From the NCBI GenBank assembly GCA_910584235.1, contig CAJTZD010000039.1, positions 1-37,709 on the forward strand: a stretch of DNA of 37,709 nucleotides, given 5' to 3'. The DNA is from an uncultured Acetatifactor sp. (GTDB lineage Bacteria > Bacillota > Clostridia > Lachnospirales > Lachnospiraceae). Below, one piece after another: positions 1 to 7,522 of this stretch. The position numbers were made by a program, and so were the translations under genes. Each line of letters opens with the position of its first letter. Position 1 is the stretch's first letter. Below the pieces are notes generated by a model, which saw only the letters and a program-made list of their open reading frames with translations, searched no databases and was not told the origin of the DNA.

Positions 1-233
1 GGTCTGAGATGATGTGAAACTGCCGGGCTTGACATATGGAGCATCTCTGAAATATTGAGGACACATTCCTCCTGGTGGCATAGGAGCCAAAAAATCCGGA
101 TTCTGGTGGTATCACCGAGCTGTTTGAAAACTTCAGCTACGGTCTGGAAATAGTCTACATGGTCTAACTGTTTCTGGATTAGTGCGGTCTGCGGCCCTTC
201 TCCATGGTGGTGTGGTAATTTCATATTGTCCAT
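1..233 (-). CDS. ArsR/SmtB-type metalloregulator, 3' end outside window
   Basis: Reading the minus strand from an ATG at 233 gives 77 codons open to the window edge. The start is preceded by AAGAAAGGA with a 7-nt gap. The protein begins with a His-rich tail (HHH at residues 8-10). It then reads as a winged-helix repressor: a helix with FKQLGDTTRIRIFWLL (the LxDxTRxxIL signature of ArsR proteins), a CadC-like alpha-3 stretch with ECVLNISEML, and the start of the recognition helix SSPAVSHHLR. Family knowledge: ArsR/SmtB proteins repress efflux genes until a metal binds. The gene is divergent from the HMA protein and P-type ATPase, so it most likely represses them. Which metal it senses cannot be read, because the C-terminal sites lie off the window. 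Only one Cys of the usual CadC alpha-3 pair is present. Confidence 0.88.
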   Translation of the reverse strand, partial: MDNMKLPHHHGEGPQTALIQKQLDHVDYFQTVAEVFKQLGDTTRIRIFWLLCHQEECVLNISEMLHMSSPAVSHHLR

Positions 234-263
234 ATTGTTATCCTTTCTTTTATCTGCATTTCG

Positions 264-294
264 CCCAAACGGAAATACTTTTCGCCCGTTTGGG
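264..294. repeat. 9-bp perfect inverted repeat in divergent metal-gene control region
   Basis: CCCAAACGG (264-272) and CCGTTTGGG (286-294) are perfect complements around a 13-nt loop. They lie just upstream of the ArsR-type gene and before the promoter of the HMA/ATPase genes. No T-run follows on either strand, so a control element or 5'-leader hairpin is likelier than a terminator. Its function is inferred from position only. Confidence 0.45.
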
Positions 295-313
295 AAGGAA
301 TGCTTTAGGAATA

Positions 314-342
314 TTGACGTGTGCCTTTCTCTGTATTATACT
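314..342 (+). promoter_or_regulatory. Sigma-A promoter of the metal-efflux genes
   Basis: TTGACG (314-319) and TATACT (337-342) are separated by exactly 17 nt. This is close to consensus and sits about 60 nt before the HMA start codon. Confidence 0.75.
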
Positions 343-353
343 ACGGTCATGAT

Positions 354-373
354 GATTAAACAAGTACTTAATC
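354..373. promoter_or_regulatory. Candidate ArsR operator downstream of the promoter
   Basis: GATTAA (354-359) and TTAATC (368-373) form an inverted repeat with an 8-nt spacer, just after the expected transcription start. Size and AT-rich character fit the imperfect dyads bound by ArsR/SmtB repressors. Assignment is inference from position. Confidence 0.4.
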
Positions 374-403
374 GCTAAATTTAAAAACAAGGAGGACTTT
401 ACA

Positions 404-622
404 ATGAAAAAGACTTACAAAATCGAGGTAGACTGTGCCAACTGTGCAAATCTGATGGAGGATGCAGCCCGTAAAACAGCAGGAGTGCAGAGCGCCACGG
501 TCAATTTCATGACACAGAAGATGATTGTGGAATTTGACGAAGGGCAGGAGCCGAAAGATGTTATGAAGAACGTGCTGGATGCCTGCAAGAAAGTGGAGCC
601 GGACTGCGAGATTTTTCTGTAA
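404..622 (+). CDS. Free-standing heavy-metal-associated (HMA) domain protein
   Basis: A 72-residue protein that is a single ferredoxin-like HMA domain. The metal motif is CANC at residues 11-14, reached through the usual IEVDCANC strand, and the fold runs to the C-terminus. The start is set by AAGGAGG about 9 nt upstream. HMA domains bind one soft or transition metal ion through the two Cys and pass it to a partner. The next gene is a P1B ATPase without its own N-terminal HMA domain, so this protein probably serves as the detached metal donor or regulatory domain. The Asp before the first Cys (DCxxC) is typical of zinc/cadmium domains rather than copper ones. No membrane segment; cytoplasmic. 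Confidence 0.9.
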   Translation: MKKTYKIEVDCANCANLMEDAARKTAGVQSATVNFMTQKMIVEFDEGQEPKDVMKNVLDACKKVEPDCEIFL

Positions 623-681
623 GCGGTAGCTGCCCATGAAAAGGAGACACCTTTAAGCATATTTTGAAAGGAGTTTTTACC

Positions 682-2697
682 ATGCAGGAATTCGTAATCA
701 GCATATTGCTGACAGCTGTTGTTATAATGGCTGCTGTACTTCTTATTTTTGTCGGCAGCCGCAAGGATGGTATGACAAAAAAGCAAAGGGTTATGATGAT
801 CCGTATTTTGATCAGCGCCGGAATCTTACTGGCACTCCAGTTTGTTCCGGCAGAGATGTTTGATAAGGCTGACAGTTATTTATTTCCGTCCGCAGGAAGG
901 TGGATTCGCTTTGCGTGCTATCTGATAAATTACTTTATCATCGGATATGACATTTTGAGGAAAGCGGCAAAAGGCATCAGAAACCGTCAGGTATTTGATG
1001 AAAGTTTTCTGATGGCAGTGGCTACGATTGGGGCGATGGCGCTTGCTATTTATGAGAACGGTGATTATCTGGAAGCGATTGCCGTTATGCTGTTTTACCA
1101 GATCGGGGAATGGTTCCAGGGCTATGCTGTGGGTAAAAGCCGCCGCAATATCAGTAATCTGATGGATATCCGCCCCGATTATGCAAATGTTGAGAGAAAT
1201 GGGAAATTAGAGCAGGTTGATCCGGATGAGGTGGGGATTGGCAGCGTGATCGTTGTACAGCCGGGCGAGAAAGTGCCCATTGACGGCAATGTAGTTGAGG
1301 GAGCTTCCAGCCTGAATACCAGCGCATTGACCGGGGAAAGCCTGCCCAGAGAGGCAAAAGTCGGTGATGAGGTAATCAGCGGATGTATCAGTATGACAGG
1401 GGTATTGAAGATACAGACAACAAAAGAGTTTGGAGAATCTACGGTTTCTAAGATTTTGGATTTGGTGGAAAATGCAAGCTCCCGCAAATCAAAATCAGAA
1501 GATTTTATCTCGAAGTTTGCAAGAATCTATACCCCGGCTGTTTGCTATGCGGCGTTGGCACTGGCATTCCTCCCCCCTATTGTCCGTATGCTTTTTATGG
1601 GGCTGTCAGCAGATTGGGGTGTATGGATTTACAGGGCGTTGACATTCCTTGTTATCAGCTGCCCTTGTGCGCTTGTTATCAGTATTCCTTTAAGTTTCTT
1701 TGCGGGAATAGGAGGCGCAAGCAAGGAGGGCGTGTTGGTAAAAGGTTCCAACTATCTGGAAATCCTCTCCCAGACCAAGTATGTTGTTTTTGACAAAACC
1801 GGAACCATGACAAAGGGTGTTTTTGAAGTAAACGGTATCCATCACTCCACCATAGACAATGAGAAACTGTTGGAATATGCGGCTCTTGCAGAGAGCGCTT
1901 CTTCCCACCCCATCAGCAAGAGCTTACAGCGGGCATATGGAAAAGAGATTGACAGAACCCGTGTGGCGGATATACAGGAAATCAGCGGAAATGGCGTGAC
2001 TGCAAAAGTAGACGGTATGGAGGTTGCTGCCGGTAATGACAAATTTATGAAACACTTGAACATTCCTTATCAGGATTGTCATCAGACAGGTACGATTATC
2101 CACATGGCAGTGGGTGGGAAATATGCGGGACATATCGTAATCTCCGATATTATAAAACCTCATTCTAAGGCGGCAATTGCGGAGTTAAAGAAAGCCGGGG
2201 TAGAAAGGGCAGTCATGCTGACCGGGGATGCAAAGAAAGTGGCAGATCAGGTTGCCGCATCACTTGGAATTGACGAGGTTTACAGTGAGCTTCTTCCGGC
2301 TGACAAGGTAGAAAAGGTAGAAGAACTATTGCGGGTGAAGTTAGGCAAAGCAAAGCTGGCATTTGTCGGCGACGGTATCAATGATGCGCCGGTGCTTTCC
2401 AGAGCGGACATAGGTATTGCCATGGGCGCAATGGGTTCCGATGCGGCAATCGAAGCGGCTGACATTGTTCTGATGGATGACGATCCGATTAAGATTGCAA
2501 AAGCAATCAAGATTTCAAGGAAATGCCTGCGGATTGTTTACCAGAATATTTCGATGGCGCTTGTAGTGAAATTTGCCTGCCTTGCATTAGGGGCTGTGGG
2601 AATCGCAAATATGTATCTGGCAATCTTTGCGGATGTGGGTGTAATGATTCTTGCGGTGCTGAATGCGATTCGCTGTCTGTTCGTGAAAAAACTGTAA
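682..2697 (+). CDS. P1B-type heavy-metal ATPase, Zn/Cd/Pb class
   Basis: A 671-residue ATP-driven cation exporter of the inner membrane. ATG at 682 is preferred because GAAAGGAG ends 8-9 nt upstream; an in-frame TTG at 664 lies before that site. Landmarks in order are N-terminal membrane helices, TGES in the actuator domain, the transmembrane metal motif C327-P328-C329, the phosphorylated Asp371 in DKTGT, SHP (the P1B His-Pro motif) and GDGINDAP. The last helices carry a Lys (VVKF) and an Asp-x-Gly (FADVG), which are the P1B-2 residues seen in ZntA and CadA, so Zn, Cd or Pb is expected rather than Cu. There is no N-terminal HMA domain; the 72-residue gene just upstream supplies one. The pair is probably one transcript under the ArsR-type repressor. 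Confidence 0.93.
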   Translation: MQEFVISILLTAVVIMAAVLLIFVGSRKDGMTKKQRVMMIRILISAGILLALQFVPAEMFDKADSYLFPSAGRWIRFACYLINYFIIGYDILRKAAKGIRNRQVFDESFLMAVATIGAMALAIYENGDYLEAIAVMLFYQIGEWFQGYAVGKSRRNISNLMDIRPDYANVERNGKLEQVDPDEVGIGSVIVVQPGEKVPIDGNVVEGASSLNTSALTGESLPREAKVGDEVISGCISMTGVLKIQTTKEFGESTVSKILDLVENASSRKSKSEDFISKFARIYTPAVCYAALALAFLPPIVRMLFMGLSADWGVWIYRALTFLVISCPCALVISIPLSFFAGIGGASKEGVLVKGSNYLEILSQTKYVVFDKTGTMTKGVFEVNGIHHSTIDNEKLLEYAALAESASSHPISKSLQRAYGKEIDRTRVADIQEISGNGVTAKVDGMEVAAGNDKFMKHLNIPYQDCHQTGTIIHMAVGGKYAGHIVISDIIKPHSKAAIAELKKAGVERAVMLTGDAKKVADQVAASLGIDEVYSELLPADKVEKVEELLRVKLGKAKLAFVGDGINDAPVLSRADIGIAMGAMGSDAAIEAADIVLMDDDPIKIAKAIKISRKCLRIVYQNISMALVVKFACLALGAVGIANMYLAIFADVGVMILAVLNAIRCLFVKKL

Positions 2698-2741
2698 GGA
2701 AGGAGGGACCTTTGAAAGAATATCAGGACAGGCATGGAAAA

Positions 2742-2778
2742 AGGGATTTCCCGTAATTGGAAAATCCCTCTTGTCTTT
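2742..2778 (+). terminator. Rho-independent terminator after the metal ATPase
   Basis: AGGGATTTCC (2742-2751) pairs with GGAAAATCCCT (2759-2769), with one bulged base. A T-rich tail, TTGTCTTT, follows. It ends the plus-strand metal genes, which converge on the AgrA-like gene. Confidence 0.65.
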
Positions 2779-2832
2779 GATACGGTCATACTCCCGTTGC
2801 TTTTGCGTTCCAGTACCTGCTGAAGCCTATTT

Positions 2833-3552
2833 TTAAAGCCCTTTCATCATACGTGTGGACATCAGGCAAGTTTCTCCGTTGGCAAAATGGAGGATTCGAT
2901 TTTTTGTGTCAACTTCTTTTATATTATTTTTGTTTACTAAAAATGCCCGATGGCAGCGCACAAAATTGCTGTCCAATACGCCTGTTAGTTCTTTTAAGGC
3001 GCTGGGAAATTCAATCTGGCGGTCTTTTGCATGGAGAATGACTTTATGGATATTGCTGGAAGTTTCAAAAAATAAAATATCCTCATAATCTACGCTGATT
3101 TTTCGTCCGCCAACCTCAAGGGTATAGACTTTATGTGTCTTGTTGGTTTGGAGCGTATGCCGTTCCATTGCATTTAACAGACATTCTCTGAGTTTTACTT
3201 TCACTTCGGCAGGGTTGTCTTTTAATACAAAGTCCATCGCCTCTACCCGATACTGAAAAGTCATATAGCTCAGTTCTGAATGTGCTGTTATGAATATGAT
3301 GAAACCACGGGGGTCATACAATCTGATTTGCTGTGCCAGCTTCATTCCATTCATGTTGCTGTTCAAGTCAATGTCAAGGAAATAAATGCCTGTGTTCTGG
3401 CTGGTCTTGACTTTTTCCAACAACATATAAGGATCACCTGTATCCAAAATAAGCTGCATATCTAATTCTTCGATCAGAACGGTATTTTGAATGATATTTA
3501 CAACAGTCCGCCGCTGTGCGGCATTGTCTTCGCATACAAAGATGTCCAGCAT
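2833..3552 (-). CDS. LytTR response regulator (AgrA-like)
   Basis: A 239-residue cytoplasmic DNA-binding response regulator. The receiver domain (about 1-120) has the acidic pair E8-D9, the phospho-acceptor Asp60 (FLDIDL), Thr89 (FITAHS) and Lys111. The C-terminal part (about 138-235) is a LytTR domain, with the typical segments DILFFETSSN, FVRCHRAFLVN and the final strand ending at STRMMKGL. LytTR regulators bind short direct repeats upstream of promoters. The gene lies 6 nt behind the GHKL kinase stop, so the two are co-transcribed and form a pair. Agr-type systems sense secreted peptides. No AgrB or AgrD gene is seen here, so the signal is unknown; the divergent 65-residue membrane protein is the obvious local target or partner. 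Confidence 0.88.
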   Translation of the reverse strand: MLDIFVCEDNAAQRRTVVNIIQNTVLIEELDMQLILDTGDPYMLLEKVKTSQNTGIYFLDIDLNSNMNGMKLAQQIRLYDPRGFIIFITAHSELSYMTFQYRVEAMDFVLKDNPAEVKVKLRECLLNAMERHTLQTNKTHKVYTLEVGGRKISVDYEDILFFETSSNIHKVILHAKDRQIEFPSALKELTGVLDSNFVRCHRAFLVNKNNIKEVDTKNRILHFANGETCLMSTRMMKGL

Positions 3553-3558
3553 ATGATG

Positions 3559-4854
3559 TCATTCCTTTCTGTCAGTAAGTTCTATATGTTGTGTAAAATA
3601 GTCGCATTTCATTGTCGTTTCCAATAGCACGTTGTCATAAGAACTGATGATTTTCTGGGCGTTCCAAAGCCCGATTCCTTGATGCCCGATTTTTGTGCTA
3701 AAGCCCTTTTGCTTTAATTTATGCAGCATTACACCGTTATCCAGAAAGCGGTTGCTTATGATGATTGATACGCCGGTTTTATTCTGGATGATATTTAAGC
3801 CTATTTGCGGCTGTTCTGTCTCCAATGTAGCTTCCATCGCATTGTCTAAAAAGATTCCCAGTATTCTGGCAAGGTCTACCGTGTCTATCAGAAAACTTTC
3901 CACTTTGTCGGGAATATCAATGGTGATGTCAATCCCCGATTCATGGGCGTAAATCATTTTTGCGGAGAGCAGGCTTTTGATTTCCAACACGCCGATGTTG
4001 CTAAGCTGGTTCAGCTTATAATCTCCCCCTGTAATCAAATTCTTCGTTGGGAAGATTTTGCTTTCAAAAAAATCCTTTAACCTATCCATATCACCATCTT
4101 CAATATAACCAGACAGAGAGAGCAGAATATTAACATAATCATGCTTAAAGGAGCGCAGACTGTTATACATAGCTTCTAAATTCCGTGTGTAGTCCTGTAA
4201 GTCCTGCATGGCTTTCTGCTTTGATTCGGTCTGTATCTGTTCCAGATAAGAGCGGCGCATAGCCAGAAGTAAACAACACATCACAAGCAGATACCCCAAA
4301 ATATGCAAGGCATTATTATATATCATTCTGCCGACAGAGCCGTTTTGTCCCGGAATCAAATTATCAAACAGATAGATGGTTATAAGGAGCAGTAATGCAG
4401 CATCTATCACATACCATGTCTGAGGAAGGCGCAAAATTCCTTTGCCAGACAGGAATATTTTTTTCAGCAGCTTGCCGCAAAGCAACGTAATCCAATAAAA
4501 CAGCAAAGTATAAATCAAATCGATGCTGCAAAAAAAATACCACTGATTTGATAAAGGTGAGGGAATCAGTATATAAAGAAAATTTGCCAGCAAATTCTCT
4601 GTCACAACGGCAAGCATACATCCAATCATACCCATAAAAACATTCTGTGGCGCAGTGTCACGGCAAGCAATCAACCCATAAATACATACCGCCACCAGAA
4701 TACCGAACAAACCGTATGGAACACAGGCGAGGATCGTTACAGGCATTCCAGCAACCAACAGCAGTATATAAAGTACGCTAAACCCTTTGAAGTTCATATG
4801 CTGAGGCCATACATTGCGGATAGCAAGGGAAAGCCGAAAAAAAGATAGCAGCAT
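3559..4854 (-). CDS. GHKL sensor histidine kinase (AgrC-like)
   Basis: A 431-residue membrane kinase. The start ATG at 4854 follows GGAAAGGA. The first 200 residues hold about six hydrophobic segments (roughly 26-45, 47-63, 72-96, 108-128, 148-165, 182-199), the layout of AgrC-type peptide sensors. A coiled linker leads to the phosphorylated His238 in FKHDYVNILLSL. The GHKL ATPase domain shows the N-box (LGIFLDNAMEA) and the G-box (GHQGIGLWNA). It should autophosphorylate on a signal received in the membrane domain and pass the phosphate to the LytTR regulator just downstream. Ligand unknown. A sigma-A promoter stands directly upstream, so the pair is transcribed away from the small membrane protein gene. 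Confidence 0.88.
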   Translation of the reverse strand: MLLSFFRLSLAIRNVWPQHMNFKGFSVLYILLLVAGMPVTILACVPYGLFGILVAVCIYGLIACRDTAPQNVFMGMIGCMLAVVTENLLANFLYILIPSPLSNQWYFFCSIDLIYTLLFYWITLLCGKLLKKIFLSGKGILRLPQTWYVIDAALLLLITIYLFDNLIPGQNGSVGRMIYNNALHILGYLLVMCCLLLAMRRSYLEQIQTESKQKAMQDLQDYTRNLEAMYNSLRSFKHDYVNILLSLSGYIEDGDMDRLKDFFESKIFPTKNLITGGDYKLNQLSNIGVLEIKSLLSAKMIYAHESGIDITIDIPDKVESFLIDTVDLARILGIFLDNAMEATLETEQPQIGLNIIQNKTGVSIIISNRFLDNGVMLHKLKQKGFSTKIGHQGIGLWNAQKIISSYDNVLLETTMKCDYFTQHIELTDRKE

Positions 4855-4888
4855 TTCAATATATCCTTTCCATCGATATTTACTCCTA

Positions 4889-4917
4889 ATTATACTTTAT
4901 ACCGTTCTTTATAGCAA
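4889..4917 (-). promoter_or_regulatory. Sigma-A promoter of the AgrC/AgrA-like pair
   Basis: On the minus strand TTGCTA (4917-4912) and a perfect TATAAT (4894-4889) are separated by 17 nt, about 35 nt before the kinase start codon. Confidence 0.75.
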
Positions 4918-5005
4918 CCGCCCTACTGCAAAAATGACGAATAAGCGCGTGTTCTGTAAAAAGAAAAACGCATTTATTCATGAATTCGGGCATTTTATGA
5001 CTGTT

Positions 5006-5036
5006 TTGAGAGAAGCGCTGTTTTCTCTGGTATACT
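5006..5036 (+). promoter_or_regulatory. Promoter of the small membrane protein, with internal dyad
   Basis: TTGAGA (5006-5011) and an extended -10, TGGTATACT with TATACT at 5031-5036, have a long 19-nt spacer. An inverted repeat, AGAGAA (5009-5014) and TTCTCT (5023-5028), fills the space between the boxes. A protein bound there would block RNA polymerase, or an activator could correct the long spacer. The divergent AgrA-like regulator is a candidate, though LytTR proteins usually use direct repeats. Confidence 0.55.
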
Positions 5037-5080
5037 GTTTTGCAGAAAATAAATTTATTTTGGAAAGGAAACAGGAAGCT

Positions 5081-5278
5081 ATGAAACATTTATTAAAAGG
5101 AGCTGCTGTAGCAGTGGCAGTATTGGTTGCTTTAATGGTAATCAATATGTTTTGTAATATGTATGACATTCACTTAGACCAGACAGCGACAGGTACAACA
5201 TCCGCAGTTTGTGCTATGCTGATATATCGTGGATTGATTAGGAATGAAAAAAGTAAAGATGATGGGAATAAAAAATAA
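5081..5278 (+). CDS. Small membrane protein, function unknown
   Basis: A 65-residue protein. ATG at 5081 is chosen because GGAAAGGAAACAGGAAG lies directly before it; the longer open frame upstream overlaps the promoter and the divergent kinase. It starts MKHLLKG, has a hydrophobic helix at about 8-28 (AVAVAVLVALMVINMF), a short loop with one Cys and acidic residues, a second, weaker hydrophobic stretch (TTSAVCAMLIYRGL), and a charged tail. It is not AgrD-like: it lacks the short Cys-containing ring followed by an acidic tail. I do not recognise the family. Divergence from the AgrC/AgrA-like pair and a promoter with a dyad suggest it is a target, accessory or signal component of that system. 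This is inference. Confidence 0.6.
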   Translation: MKHLLKGAAVAVAVLVALMVINMFCNMYDIHLDQTATGTTSAVCAMLIYRGLIRNEKSKDDGNKK

Positions 5279-5408
5279 CGAGTAATCATTTTGCAGGTCA
5301 TATATCTCTAAAAAAGTAGATTACTAAAATGTCTGCGAACAAACATAAACACAGCTAGTTATGCAGGAGCAGACCTTTAAAATAATTTTATAATAAGAGT
5401 AACTTTAG

Positions 5409-5447
5409 GTGCATGGTAGAGAAAGAATCAATATCATGCACTTTTTT
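5409..5447 (+). terminator. Probable terminator after the small membrane protein
   Basis: GTGCATG (5409-5415) pairs perfectly with CATGCAC (5435-5441), followed at once by six T. The 19-nt loop is long, which lowers certainty. Confidence 0.55.
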
Positions 5448-5564
5448 GTTCCGGAGATATCGTCTTGTAAATATTCAGGGCGGTATTTTACCGGTAATGT
5501 TGTATTGTAGCTGTCAGCGTTAGGCATGAATAATAACCGTGAATGTACACAACAATCCCAAAGA

Positions 5565-5586
5565 CCTTACATTTAAGATTGTAAGG
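5565..5586. repeat. 7-bp inverted repeat, possible operator
   Basis: CCTTACA (5565-5571) and TGTAAGG (5580-5586) are perfect complements with 8 nt between. The dyad has the size of a TetR-type operator, but it lies about 100 bp before the -35 box of the two-component operon and no such regulator is in the window. Confidence 0.35.
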
Positions 5587-5683
5587 GACACCCGCAAAAG
5601 CCGGATGGAGCGCGGAAACCGCTTTTTTGCCGCAAGTGAAGCTGCTGTTACAAAAAATCCACAGCGAATATTAATTTTGATCA

Positions 5684-5712
5684 TTTACGCTTTAGGCTTT
5701 TGCATCTATACT
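5684..5712 (+). promoter_or_regulatory. Sigma-A promoter of the YesM/YesN-like operon
   Basis: TTTACG (5684-5689) and TATACT (5707-5712) are separated by 17 nt, 35 nt before the GTG start of the kinase. Confidence 0.7.
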
Positions 5713-5746
5713 AAATACTGAAATTTTATGCGAAAGGGGCGGAAGC

Positions 5747-7522
5747 GTGGAAAGAAAAAGATACAGTACAGTCTTTTGCCAGCTGGCGCTGTTTTTCTTT
5801 GTGGCGGGTATTCTGCCCATTGTCATTTTGGGAGTGTTTATGTACAGCCGTATGAACAGCCTGGCGGGGCAGGAACTGACCCACTCCTATGAGCTTCTGG
5901 CCTCCCAGTATCTGGGGACGGTTCAGGAAAAGGTGAAGCAGTACGAGACCAGCCTGGATTTCATCTCAAAAAATACCATAATCAATGAACAGCTCAGGAA
6001 CGGGGAGCTCAATCCCTATATCCGTGGCAAGATGATCAGCGAGGAAGTCTCCCAGTCTCTGCTTTCAGACGACAGGAACACAATCCGTAACTGCCTGATT
6101 TACTCTTATCTGGAGGATACGCCGGTCTACGGCAGCAGGGTTACCATGGGGGACGCGGCGGCGCGGGAAAAGTGGTATCAGTTGTGGAAAAATGCAGAGA
6201 ATGAATGGTTTTACTATGAAAATCCCGTGCGCGCAGGTGAAAATCTGGGTGTGTTGGTATATCCCATCCTCTATCAGAACATAACGACCATGAAGTGGGA
6301 ACAGATCGGGATTGTGAGGTTGGAATTCTATCTGCCCCGTCTCTTCGCGCCGGCCAGGGAAGACAGAAATACATTCCGGGTGGCGGTTTTTGACGATAAC
6401 GGGCGCAACTGGTATCAAACAGGCGGAATGGAAGAGGAAGAAGCGCTGGAGTGCCTGGAAATGGTTCGCCGGGAAAGCCAGGCAGACGGGGTGGTCCGGA
6501 ATGTGAACGGGCAGCTGGTATGCGCTCAGCGGCTGGAGGAGTGCGGCTTAAACCTCCTGCTTTCTTTCGGCAGGGCCGGACTGGAGGAAAAGCGCCGGGA
6601 AGTCAACAATATGATTTTTCCGCTGATTTTTCTGGTGACTGTCATTGACAGCGCGGGCTGCTATGTGTTTGCGGGAATGTTTTCCAAGAGAGTTAATTTT
6701 CTGGTAAACAAGTTCAAGCGTGTGGAGACGGGGGATTTCTCGGTCACGGAGTCCGTTTCCGGAAAGGACGAGCTTCGGATATTGGACGATCAGTTCAACC
6801 ATATGCTGGAGACCATCAATTCCCTGATTCGTGAAAATTATGTTCAGAAACTGGAGAAAAAAGAGGCGGAGCTGCAAAATCTCCAGCTTCAGATCAATCC
6901 CCATTTTCTGTACAATACATTGGAGACCATCAGCTCTATTGCGGCGGTACGGCAGGCATTTACGGTGTGCGAGCTCTGCGGCAAGCTGGGAGAGATCTTC
7001 CGCTACAGCCTGGGAAAAGACTACGGAGAATTCGTCACGGTGGAGCAGGAGCTGCATCATGTGGAGAATTATGTTTACATCCAGAAAGTGCGTTACCGGG
7101 ATAAATTTGAAGTCTTTTACCATGTGGAGCCCAAGGTGCAGCAGTGTCTGATCCTGCGCTTTATTCTGCAGCCTGTGGTGGAGAATGCCATTCTCCACGG
7201 CATTGCGCCCATGACGGGAAGCGGGACCTTAGAGATCATGGTGGAGAGCAGAGAAGAGACATTGTGTGTGAGAGTGGAGGACGACGGAGTCGGAATGGAC
7301 AATAGGAAAAAGTCAGAGCTGGAAGAGTACATCAGACGCCCGGAAACCAATCCGGGGGGGTACGAACAGGGTAGTATCGGTGTGCGGAATGTGCACAGAC
7401 GCATCCGGCTGGCCTGCGGGGAACCCTATGGCATTACAATTGAATCCGAGCCTTACAGAGGGTCCAGCTTCCTGATCACATTTCCGCTGCGCAGAAAAGG
7501 GGAAGAAGAATGTACAGATTGA
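5747..7522 (+). CDS. YesM-like sensor histidine kinase
   Basis: A 591-residue membrane kinase starting at GTG 5747 with AAAGGGG about 7 nt upstream. A transmembrane helix at about 11-34 leads to an extracytoplasmic sensor domain of about 250 residues. A second helix (about 288-311) and a HAMP domain (about 312-364) follow. The His_kinase motif LQLQINPHFLYNTLETI carries the phosphorylated His386. The HATPase domain shows FILQPVVENAILHGI and VEDDGVGM. This architecture is typical of YesM kinases, which sense extracellular carbohydrate, often with a solute-binding protein. It overlaps the start of the AraC-type regulator by 13 nt, so both are translated as a pair. Its job is probably to detect the substrate of the downstream LipO-type importer; the exact sugar is not readable. 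Confidence 0.92.
   Translation: MERKRYSTVFCQLALFFFVAGILPIVILGVFMYSRMNSLAGQELTHSYELLASQYLGTVQEKVKQYETSLDFISKNTIINEQLRNGELNPYIRGKMISEEVSQSLLSDDRNTIRNCLIYSYLEDTPVYGSRVTMGDAAAREKWYQLWKNAENEWFYYENPVRAGENLGVLVYPILYQNITTMKWEQIGIVRLEFYLPRLFAPAREDRNTFRVAVFDDNGRNWYQTGGMEEEEALECLEMVRRESQADGVVRNVNGQLVCAQRLEECGLNLLLSFGRAGLEEKRREVNNMIFPLIFLVTVIDSAGCYVFAGMFSKRVNFLVNKFKRVETGDFSVTESVSGKDELRILDDQFNHMLETINSLIRENYVQKLEKKEAELQNLQLQINPHFLYNTLETISSIAAVRQAFTVCELCGKLGEIFRYSLGKDYGEFVTVEQELHHVENYVYIQKVRYRDKFEVFYHVEPKVQQCLILRFILQPVVENAILHGIAPMTGSGTLEIMVESREETLCVRVEDDGVGMDNRKKSELEEYIRRPETNPGGYEQGSIGVRNVHRRIRLACGEPYGITIESEPYRGSSFLITFPLRRKGEEECTD

Larger units (their letters stand above)
5279..5746. other. 468-bp region without a convincing gene
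   Basis: Contains a terminator-like hairpin (5409-5447), a short dyad CGGTA-TTT-TACCG near 5482-5494, a 7-bp inverted repeat (5565-5586), a GCGG/CCGC stem followed by six T near 5616-5630, and the promoter of the next operon. A 60-codon GTG frame (5539-5721) has no ribosome binding site. Base composition changes here from AT-rich to GC-richer, so this may be an old junction. Confidence 0.6.

Noticed and set aside
4814..5080. N-terminal extension of the small membrane protein
   Set aside because: It overlaps the divergent kinase start and both promoters; the strong ribosome binding site before 5081 marks the true start.
5539..5721. 60-codon open frame starting at GTG
   Set aside because: No ribosome binding site, covers an inverted repeat and the promoter of the next operon, and reads like no protein family.
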